From Burkholderiales bacterium (GTDB taxonomy: Bacteria > Pseudomonadota > Gammaproteobacteria > Burkholderiales > UBA11063), in assembly GCA_026461645.1 (NCBI GenBank), contig JAPJMP010000044.1, positions 1-12,343 of the forward strand: a stretch of 12,343 bases of DNA, written 5' to 3'. The notes beneath the pieces are model-generated. The model saw only the letters and a program-made list of their open reading frames with translations. It was not told where the DNA came from and did no database searches. The position numbers were made by a program, and so were the translations under genes. Numbering within the stretch: position 1 is the stretch's first letter; every line of letters starts with the position of its first letter. Below, piece after piece: positions 6,747-12,343 of this stretch.

Positions 6747-8168
6747 ATGAATACTAAAAGTCGCCGATTAAGTGACGTAAATACTATGATTCCATTAATT
6801 GTGGCTTTAGTGCTATTTATGGAATTCTTAGATTCATCTATCCTCAATACCGCTATTCCTACGATTGCACGCCAATTCATGCAAAATCCAATTATTCTGA
6901 AATTTTCTGTAGCAACCTATTATATTGGTCTAGCTGTATTTATTCCAATTAGTGGTTTTTGTACTGACAAATTTGGCACCAAAACAGTTTTTATTATATC
7001 AATTTTATTATTTATTTTATTTTCTTATCTATGTACTATAGCCCACAACACTGCCGAATTATCTATTTTTCGATTTTGCCAGGGTGTTGGTGGAGCAATA
7101 ATGAATCCTGCTGCACGAATAATTTTGATGCGCAAAACGTTGCCACAACATTTACTTAAAGTACAGGCGTTTGTTTTTTCCACTGCATTGATGGGAATGT
7201 TATGTGGGCCAATTATTGGCGGCATCATTACTAATTATTTTGCCTGGGAATGGATATTTTATATCAACATTCCTATCGGTGTTCTATGCGTTATTTTAGG
7301 CATAAAATATGTTGAACAAAGTAAATCCAAGGTAATTCCTAAATTTGATTATTTAGGCTTTGTGATTGTTGCCACATCTTTATGTTGCATCTCTATTGGC
7401 ACTGAGTTTATTGGTCATTTTGATATAATTCCAATGCAAATTATAATTGCACTGTTAATTTTAGGCTTGGTTTTATTTATTTATTTGATTTATCACTGTA
7501 AAAATAGTAAAAAACCAATCTTTAATTTTGCCGTATTTAATATTAAAACATTTCGCATTGGTTTTATTCTTAATATTTCGATTTATCTGGTTACTACTGC
7601 AATTCCGTTTATGTTACCCTTAATGTTTCAAGAATGTTTTAAATTATCGCCAATGGCATCAGGTATGCTAATTATTCCATTGGTTGCTGGATTTGTTATC
7701 GGTAGACGCGAAATTAATATTTTAATTTCGAAAATAGGTTTTCGTGACACCATATTTGGAGCTCTGATGATACAAATTTTAGGCTTATTGGTTTTTGCTA
7801 ACTTTAATGCCAATACTAGTTTTTTATTTATTATTATAACTGAATTTATTTTTGGCATATCTAGCGTTACCTTAATTTCCTCAACTGGTGCCCTCAATTA
7901 TGTAGATGTGCCTAAAATTAAAGTTTCACAAGTAACTACTGTTGACATTACTGCAAGACAATTTATTTCAAGTTTAAGTATTGGCATTTGTTCTTTCTCG
8001 TTAATTTTCTTTGCTCACTATTTTAACTTAGATCTGTTTGCCAGTAATGCTAAAACATTTAATTATACTTTTTATCTTTTTGCTGTAATATCTTCAATTG
8101 GTTTAATTAATGTTAGCCGTTTAGGTAAAAATGACGGTGAAATAGCTTTAAATAAAGAAAGCCAATAA
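6747..8168 (+). CDS. MFS transporter, DHA2 (EmrB/QacA/MdtD-like)
   Basis: A 473-residue inner-membrane proton-coupled transporter, close in length to E. coli MdtD. Family motifs seen in order: LDSSILNTAIPTIA (28-41, motif D1), SGFCTDKFGTKT (69-80, motif A), RFCQGVGGAIMNPA (109-122, motif B) and the exporter-type motif C, GPIIGGII followed by WEWIFYINIPIG (154-178). The rest is a regular series of hydrophobic helices consistent with about 14 segments; I did not compute the topology. Motif C usually marks exporters, so this member may export a sugar, sugar phosphate or inhibitor rather than import substrate. It is the first gene of the sugar operon, with GAG 8 nt before the ATG. Its stop is 2 nt from the next ATG, implying translational coupling to the kinase. 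Confidence 0.88.
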   Translation: MNTKSRRLSDVNTMIPLIVALVLFMEFLDSSILNTAIPTIARQFMQNPIILKFSVATYYIGLAVFIPISGFCTDKFGTKTVFIISILLFILFSYLCTIAHNTAELSIFRFCQGVGGAIMNPAARIILMRKTLPQHLLKVQAFVFSTALMGMLCGPIIGGIITNYFAWEWIFYINIPIGVLCVILGIKYVEQSKSKVIPKFDYLGFVIVATSLCCISIGTEFIGHFDIIPMQIIIALLILGLVLFIYLIYHCKNSKKPIFNFAVFNIKTFRIGFILNISIYLVTTAIPFMLPLMFQECFKLSPMASGMLIIPLVAGFVIGRREINILISKIGFRDTIFGALMIQILGLLVFANFNANTSFLFIIITEFIFGISSVTLISSTGALNYVDVPKIKVSQVTTVDITARQFISSLSIGICSFSLIFFAHYFNLDLFASNAKTFNYTFYLFAVISSIGLINVSRLGKNDGEIALNKESQ

Positions 8169-8170
8169 TC

Positions 8171-9010
8171 ATGCTAGATTATAAAATTGGAATTGATGGT
8201 GGTGGTAGTAAAACACGCGCAATTTTATTAAATTCTCAGCAACAAATAATTGATTCATATACCACCACCAGTTCTAATATTAGATACGATATTAGCTTAG
8301 CTTATACTGCAATTACAACTTGTATTGATTATTTTTTAGCTAAACATGGTTTAACTGTAACAAATACAACAATTGGCATCGGCATTGCTGGTTATTCTGT
8401 AGCAAAAAATCAAACACAGTTATTGCTTCAACTTCAGCACAAATATAATGTACCAATTAAATTAGCTTCAGATTGTCATATTGCATTACTTGCAGTTCAT
8501 GGTAACAATAATGGAGCAATTTTAATTTGTGGCACTGGAGTAGTTGGTTACATTGCTGATAATCAGCAGCATACGCAAATTGGTGGTTGGGGTTTTCCTC
8601 AAGGCGATTTAGGTGGTGCTGCGCATTTAGGTTTGCTAGTAAGTCAGTTTTTATGCCAAGCAATTGACAAGGTCATTCCTTGGTCTCCTTTGCTTGAAAC
8701 TTTATATCGCAACTTGGGTGCAGCGCCTGAGGCCTGTAAAGCATATTTAATTAATGCCAAAATTAGTGATTTTGCTAGTCTGGCACAATATATTAAGCAT
8801 CAAAATAATGACATTTATGCGCAACAAATCCGCAATATTGGCTTAATTAATATACGCAATTACGTTATGGCTATTTATAAATTAAATAGCCAGATTCAAT
8901 TAAGTATTCTAGGCGGTTTGGCGCCATATTATTATCCTGATTTAATTACTGAATTTCCGAATTTAACACTAAGTACTGTTGAACCCGCAATTGGTGCAAC
9001 TTTGTTATGA
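8171..9010 (+). CDS. BadF/BadG-type sugar kinase (GlcN/GlcNAc kinase-like)
   Basis: A 279-residue cytoplasmic ASKHA-fold kinase, slightly shorter than GspK-type glucosamine kinases (about 294 aa). Visible motifs: the phosphate-1 loop DGGGSKT (9-15), SSNIRYD (34-40) matching the sugar-contacting SxNI of GspK/NagK relatives, GIAG (71-74), SDCHIAL (100-106) with the likely catalytic Asp101, the phosphate-2 loop ICGTGVVGY (119-127), GGWGFPQGDLGGAAHLG (138-154), and an adenosine-site LGGL near residue 254. It would transfer phosphate from ATP to a hexose or amino sugar. GlcNAc, GlcN and MurNAc are known substrates in the family. The adjacent alpha-mannosidase raises mannose as a candidate, which I cannot test. 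It follows the DHA2 transporter with a 2-nt gap. Confidence 0.85.
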   Translation: MLDYKIGIDGGGSKTRAILLNSQQQIIDSYTTTSSNIRYDISLAYTAITTCIDYFLAKHGLTVTNTTIGIGIAGYSVAKNQTQLLLQLQHKYNVPIKLASDCHIALLAVHGNNNGAILICGTGVVGYIADNQQHTQIGGWGFPQGDLGGAAHLGLLVSQFLCQAIDKVIPWSPLLETLYRNLGAAPEACKAYLINAKISDFASLAQYIKHQNNDIYAQQIRNIGLINIRNYVMAIYKLNSQIQLSILGGLAPYYYPDLITEFPNLTLSTVEPAIGATLL

Positions 9011-9023
9011 ATTGATAGTCTAG

Positions 9024-10250
9024 ATGCCACAAACTAAATTATTAAAATTTACCATATTTTTTACCGTGTGTTGCTTAAGTTTATTTGCCAGCACTTTATC
9101 CACATTTATTATGCAGGCTGTAACTTATTATCATGTATCAGCAACTAGTGCTGGAACTTTGGAGGCTTATCAAAATTTTTCCATGATCTTTTTTCTGATT
9201 GGACTATTTTCATTAATTTTAAAATTAGGCTATCGTAATTCTTTAATAATAGTAATAGCAGTTATGCTTATTATTGCCATCTTAATGCCAATAATTGATA
9301 AATATATTATGTTAAAAATTTATTTAATCGGTCTAGGTTTAGTATTTGTGGCCATGAAAGTAGTGCTGTATTCAACAGTTCCGCTTACGGTAAAAAATGA
9401 CGCGCAATTGGCGATGATGTTGGCTTTGTTGGAATTTTTTTGGGCATTTAGTTCAGTAATTGGAATGTGGATAATTGCTTATGTATTACACTATTACCCT
9501 CATTTGTGGCTTAGCTTTACTTGGGTATTTGCGCTTGTAGGGGGAATAACCATACTATTGTGGCAATTTACTCCTTTAGATGAAAGTTCAATTGCACACC
9601 AACAACAAAATTTTACTACTCAACTAAAATCAATGTGGCAAATCTGTAATAATCGTTATTTAGTAGCAATGCTTGCGGTGGCTTTTTTTGCAAATTTGAT
9701 TGAAATGGGATTTGGCGCTTGGCTACCTGGATTTTATCAACAAGCATTAAGTATGTCAGCATCTTTGAGTATTAAAATTGCCAGTTTTGCTCTAATTACT
9801 ACAATGGCTGGACGGGTGGTGGTAGTATTGCTGTTAAAGTTTGTTTGTTGGGTGTGGGCTTTATTTATTTATTATGCTAGCGGCTTAATCACTTTAATTT
9901 ACGTTTTTTCACATTTACACCTAACCATTTCTCCACTTAAACAAATGAGTGATACTCCAATTGCAGCAATTATTTTAACTTCATTGGGGTTTTTCTTAGC
10001 TCCAGGTACTCCATTATTAAATGCCTCTATTTTAAGCAAAACCAATAAAGATAAGCATGTTTTATTAATGACAGTCCTTACCATTATTTTTGCTATTGCC
10101 TCAAGCATTGGCGTTAGAATAATTGGCCAACTAATTGATCATTTGGGAATGATTAATGGCTTTAAAATAGCCACAATAACACCTTTAGCTATTTTAGTGG
10201 TAATTATTATCCCTTATGCAAAATTTATTAAAAAAGGAAGTATAAACTAA
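9024..10250 (+). CDS. MFS permease, probable sugar importer
   Basis: A 408-residue protein with about 12 hydrophobic segments and an MFS-like two-half layout. The first helix holds FTIFFTVCCLSLFASTLSTF, and the central cytoplasmic linker is DESSIAHQQQNFTTQLKSM. AGRVVVVLL in the second half sits where MFS members keep a GR-containing loop. The overall look recalls the FucP/TsgA branch of sugar permeases, but I cannot name a subfamily. It lies between the kinase (13-nt gap) and the GH125 gene (no gap, TAA immediately followed by ATG), which supports uptake of the substrate of these enzymes. The 9024 start has no good Shine-Dalgarno sequence (ATAGTCTAG). The start is chosen because it precedes the first helix, and translation may depend on coupling to the kinase gene. 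Confidence 0.82.
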   Translation: MPQTKLLKFTIFFTVCCLSLFASTLSTFIMQAVTYYHVSATSAGTLEAYQNFSMIFFLIGLFSLILKLGYRNSLIIVIAVMLIIAILMPIIDKYIMLKIYLIGLGLVFVAMKVVLYSTVPLTVKNDAQLAMMLALLEFFWAFSSVIGMWIIAYVLHYYPHLWLSFTWVFALVGGITILLWQFTPLDESSIAHQQQNFTTQLKSMWQICNNRYLVAMLAVAFFANLIEMGFGAWLPGFYQQALSMSASLSIKIASFALITTMAGRVVVVLLLKFVCWVWALFIYYASGLITLIYVFSHLHLTISPLKQMSDTPIAAIILTSLGFFLAPGTPLLNASILSKTNKDKHVLLMTVLTIIFAIASSIGVRIIGQLIDHLGMINGFKIATITPLAILVVIIIPYAKFIKKGSIN

Positions 10251-11567
10251 ATGGGAACATTATCTCAACCACAAGCACGGCGGATTAGTAACAAGAATTT
10301 TACTTCCGCGGTAATTGAAGACTTCATTGTTGCAGCCAAAGTTAAAATTAATAATCCACAATTATGGCAGTTATTTAGTCAAACTTTTCCTAATACCCTT
10401 GATACCACTGTTCACTATAGCTCTCAACCACAACCAGACACTTATATTATCACTGGTGATATTAATGCAATGTGGTTACGTGACTCTACTGCTCAAATAT
10501 GGCCCTACTTACCTTTTATACTTAAAGATAGCAATCTACAAAATTTAATTAAAGGTTTAATTAATCGTCAAGCACACTATATTTTACTTGATCCATATGC
10601 TAATGCCTTTAATTTTGCACAAGAAGGATCAATTTGGAGTAACGATCATACTGCAATGCGTAAAGAAATCCATGAACGTAAATGGGAACTTGATTCTTTA
10701 TGCTACCATATTCGTTTAGTTCATCAATACTGGCAATTAACCAAAGACAGGAGCATTTTTACAGCGCAATGGCTCAATACAGCAAAATTAATTTATCACA
10801 CGCTACGGGGACAACAACACCAAAATGGTGAATATTTGTATACTTTTGCCCGGACCACTAAGGTGGCATCAGATACTTTAGCTAATGCTGGGCGTGGTAA
10901 TCCAGTTAATCCGATTGGATTAATTGCTTCAAGCTTTAGGCCTTCTGATGATGCGACTATTTTTCCATTTTTAGTCCCAAGTAATTTCTTTGCCTCAAGA
11001 ATGCTACATAAATTAGCCCAATTAATCATAATTCATTACGATGATTATAGTTTTGCTAATGATTGTAATAAGATGGCCTTAGAAATAAAACACGCCCTAC
11101 TTTCTCATGCCATTGTTGAGCATAAAGTTTTTGGTAAAATTTTTGCTTATGAAATTGATGGTTTTGGTTCGCAGTTACTCCAAGATGATGCTAATGCTCC
11201 CAATTTACTGTCCTTACCATATTTTGATTGCATCAATAGCCACGATCCAATTTATCAAAACACCCGTAAATTTATTTTATCTAAAGCCAACCCTTGGTAT
11301 TTTAGTGGCAAGGTACTAACTGGATTAGGCAGTTTACATACAGGAAGTGACCACGTATGGCCTATTGGTATTATTATGCAAGCATTAACTAGCCATGATC
11401 AAAGCGAAATAGATACCTGTCTTGAATTACTCCTTAATTCGCATGCTGATACTTATTTTATGCATGAAAGCATCAATAAAGATAATGCTAGTGATTATAC
11501 TAGACCTTGGTTTGCTTGGGCTAATAGCTTGTTTGCCGAATTGATTGTTAAGGAATTTTTAATTTAA
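10251..11567 (+). CDS. GH125 exo-alpha-1,6-mannosidase, cytoplasmic
   Basis: A 438-residue glycoside hydrolase of family GH125 (formerly DUF1237), metal-independent inverting exo-enzymes that remove terminal alpha-1,6-linked mannose; characterised relatives come from Clostridium perfringens and Streptococcus pneumoniae. Family signatures: MWLRDSTAQIWPYLPF (74-89), DPYANAFNF (114-122), WSNDHTAMRKEIHERKWELD (129-148), SSFRPSDDATIFPFLVPSN (227-245) with the likely acid Asp in PSDD (233/234), HTGSDHVWPIG (363-373), and MHESINKDN (404-412) with the likely base Glu406, followed by YTRPWFAWAN. Length is normal and both catalytic positions are intact. There is no signal peptide, so it acts on imported oligosaccharides. 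It is last in the operon. GGAAG lies 10 nt before the ATG, which abuts the permease stop codon. Confidence 0.92.
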   Translation: MGTLSQPQARRISNKNFTSAVIEDFIVAAKVKINNPQLWQLFSQTFPNTLDTTVHYSSQPQPDTYIITGDINAMWLRDSTAQIWPYLPFILKDSNLQNLIKGLINRQAHYILLDPYANAFNFAQEGSIWSNDHTAMRKEIHERKWELDSLCYHIRLVHQYWQLTKDRSIFTAQWLNTAKLIYHTLRGQQHQNGEYLYTFARTTKVASDTLANAGRGNPVNPIGLIASSFRPSDDATIFPFLVPSNFFASRMLHKLAQLIIIHYDDYSFANDCNKMALEIKHALLSHAIVEHKVFGKIFAYEIDGFGSQLLQDDANAPNLLSLPYFDCINSHDPIYQNTRKFILSKANPWYFSGKVLTGLGSLHTGSDHVWPIGIIMQALTSHDQSEIDTCLELLLNSHADTYFMHESINKDNASDYTRPWFAWANSLFAELIVKEFLI

Positions 11568-11571
11568 ACAG

Positions 11572-12051
11572 TTATAATTGACATCCGAAATCAATTATTT
11601 CATATTCGCGAATACCATTGGGAACTTTAACTTCAACAATGCTACCAATCTCTTTACCTATTAAACTTCTTCCGACGGGAGAATTTACTGAAATTTTACC
11701 CAATTTAAGATCAGATTCATCATCACCGACGATTTGATATATGATTATATTATCATTCTCTAAATCCAGAAGCTTAACTTTTAAACCAAAAATTATTTTA
11801 CCACCATGATTAATCTTACTTGGATCAATAATATGCGCTAAACTAATTTTATATTCAAGATCAGCAATGCGGCCTTCAATAAAAGCTTGTTTTTCTTTAG
11901 CGGCATCATATTCAGCATTTTCTGAAATATCACCATGACTTCTAGCTTCGGCTATGGCGCGAATAACAGCTGGTCTTTCAACTGATTTTAAGCGCTCTAA
12001 TTCTTGATTAAGTAACTTAGCACCATTAATTGTCATTGGATATTTTTGCAT
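11572..12051 (-). CDS. greA: Transcription elongation factor GreA
   Basis: A 159-residue factor that binds the RNA polymerase secondary channel and stimulates cleavage of backtracked RNA, rescuing stalled complexes. The N-terminal coiled coil spans about residues 8-75, and its tip has the canonical GDISENAEYDAAKEKQ with acidic residues Asp41 and Glu44. The C-terminal FKBP-like domain shows VGDDESDLKLGKISVNSPVGRSLIGK. The start is set by family length (MQKYPMT...); the upstream AAAGAA is a weak ribosome binding site. An intrinsic terminator sits 22-47 nt before the ATG, so greA probably depends on read-through from the upstream lipoprotein transcript or on a promoter inside that gene. The gene ends 4 nt from the convergent GH125 gene. 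Confidence 0.97.
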   Translation of the reverse strand: MQKYPMTINGAKLLNQELERLKSVERPAVIRAIAEARSHGDISENAEYDAAKEKQAFIEGRIADLEYKISLAHIIDPSKINHGGKIIFGLKVKLLDLENDNIIIYQIVGDDESDLKLGKISVNSPVGRSLIGKEIGSIVEVKVPNGIREYEIIDFGCQL

Positions 12052-12068
12052 AATTCTTTATTATAAAT

Positions 12069-12098
12069 AAAAAAACCGAAAGCTTATACTTTCGGTTT
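12069..12098 (-). terminator. Intrinsic terminator / attenuator before greA
   Basis: Perfect 10-bp stem AAACCGAAAG / CTTTCGGTTT (12073-12082 with 12089-12098) and a 6-nt loop. On the minus strand it ends in a run of seven T (12075-12069), partly in the stem, then ATTTAT. This is a textbook intrinsic terminator for the lipoprotein transcript and sits directly upstream of greA. Confidence 0.88.
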
Positions 12099-12115
12099 AA
12101 GAGCCAAATAAACTA

Positions 12116-12286
12116 TTAGCTACCCATTTTTGTAGAAGGCATGCTAGCATGTCTATGATGATGTTTCATCATATGACCATGGTTATGCTTAACTACAACT
12201 AGTGTAGGGTTGTTACTAGGTTGATTGTCAGAAGAACACCCGGCAAAGAACGCAGCAGCAATAATAAGAGCTAGTAATTTTTTCAT
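12116..12286 (-). CDS. Small His/Met-rich lipoprotein, putative metal binder
   Basis: A 56-residue gene. MKKLLALIIAAAFFAGC is a lipoprotein signal peptide with Cys17 at the lipobox (FAGC; Phe at -3 is less usual than Leu) followed by SSDNQPS. Asp is at +4 after the three residues Cys-Ser-Ser, not at +2, so sorting to the outer membrane is plausible. The mature peptide of 40 residues has a short linker and then HNHGHMMKHHHRH (34-46), seven His and two Met in 13 residues, plus further Met at 49 and 54. Such clusters bind Cu, Ni, Zn or Co in other proteins, so a periplasmic metal buffer is a reasonable inference. An AAGGA ribosome binding site lies 6 nt before the ATG, and a strong terminator follows 18 nt after the stop. 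I recognise no named family. Confidence 0.82.
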   Translation of the reverse strand: MKKLLALIIAAAFFAGCSSDNQPSNNPTLVVVKHNHGHMMKHHHRHASMPSTKMGS

Positions 12287-12292
12287 GTTTAA

Positions 12293-12297
12293 TCCTT
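12293..12297 (-). promoter_or_regulatory. Ribosome binding site of the His-rich lipoprotein
   Basis: AAGGA on the minus strand, 6 nt before ATG 12286. This strong Shine-Dalgarno sequence supports the short reading frame as a real gene. Confidence 0.8.
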
Positions 12298-12321
12298 AAA
12301 ATTAAAAGTTAAGTAAATAAA

Positions 12322-12343
12322 TTAAGCAGCAGAAGCTACTTTA
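12322..12343 (-). CDS. Possible last codons of a minus-strand gene at the right edge
   Basis: Read on the minus strand, the edge reads AAA GTA GCT TCT GCT GCT TAA, that is ...KVASAA then stop. The GCT codons are richer in G and C than the surrounding spacer. With only six codons visible this is weak, and nothing can be said of function. If real, it lies 35 nt upstream of the lipoprotein start. Confidence 0.25.

Noticed and set aside
7025..7897. Two minus-strand open frames inside the DHA2 transporter
   Set aside because: They are antisense to conserved MFS motifs (including motifs B and C) and carry no recognisable domain or ribosome binding site.
8457..8663. Minus-strand frame inside the sugar kinase gene
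   Set aside because: Antisense to the catalytic core motifs of the kinase, and rich in His, Gln and Leu only because of codon complementarity.
9899..10108. Minus-strand frame inside the MFS permease gene
   Set aside because: It lies wholly within conserved membrane-protein coding sequence and has no independent signals.
10315..11319. Alternative frames within the GH125 gene (10315-10548, 10796-11029, 11107-11319)
   Set aside because: All overlap GH125 signature motifs in the true frame. Their products are hydrophobic, low-information translations.
12060..12065. TATAAT on the minus strand as a greA promoter
   Set aside because: It is only 8 nt before the greA ATG and has no -35 at 16-18 nt upstream (that position falls in the terminator hairpin). 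It is more likely a by-product of the AT-rich terminator tail.

Overview
The window is AT-rich bacterial DNA. It most resembles a low-GC gammaproteobacterium, or possibly a betaproteobacterium. This rests on remembered family resemblance only: a type III pantothenate kinase close in wording to Legionella-type CoaX, a one-piece FAD/Fe-S D-lactate dehydrogenase of the Shewanella Dld-II kind, a GspK-like amino-sugar kinase, and a canonical 159-residue GreA. The genus is not determined. I see no rRNA, tRNA, CRISPR array, insertion sequence or phage gene.

Layout, left to right. (1) Bases 1-530 hold the 3' end of an unidentified gene, then a small secreted-protein gene that appears broken by a one-base frameshift: signal peptide in one frame, mature part in another. 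(2) A perfect hairpin at 545-566 separates it from a minus-strand operon at 559-5611, read right to left: dld-II-like dehydrogenase, coaX, and a MurQ/GckR-type double-SIS protein. The genes are 9-10 nt apart. (3) Bases 5612-5978 are non-coding upstream DNA ending in a near-consensus sigma70 promoter, which drives an orphan 149-residue secreted protein (start corrected to 5979). (4) Bases 6429-6746 carry no convincing gene, only a weak hairpin, a decayed-looking open stretch and AT-rich palindromes. (5) A plus-strand operon at 6747-11567 encodes a DHA2-type MFS transporter, a BadF/BadG-type sugar kinase, a second MFS permease and a cytoplasmic GH125 alpha-mannosidase, with 0-13 nt between genes. 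(6) Converging on it with 4 nt between stop codons is greA. Upstream of greA lies a 56-residue His/Met-rich lipoprotein gene, with an intrinsic terminator placed between the two. A possible last codons-only fragment of another minus-strand gene touches the right edge.

How the genes work together (inference). The plus operon looks like a sugar utilisation module: MFS uptake of a small mannoside or related glycoside, intracellular release of terminal mannose by GH125, and phosphorylation of a hexose or amino sugar by the kinase. The GckR-like SIS protein in the opposite operon may belong to the same pathway as a sugar-phosphate sensor or enzyme. It lacks the MurQ catalytic glutamate in my alignment, so a plain MurNAc-6-P etherase role is doubtful. 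The most unusual items are the unreported His-rich lipoprotein, the terminator directly before greA, the frameshifted secreted protein, and the orphan secreted protein behind a very strong promoter.
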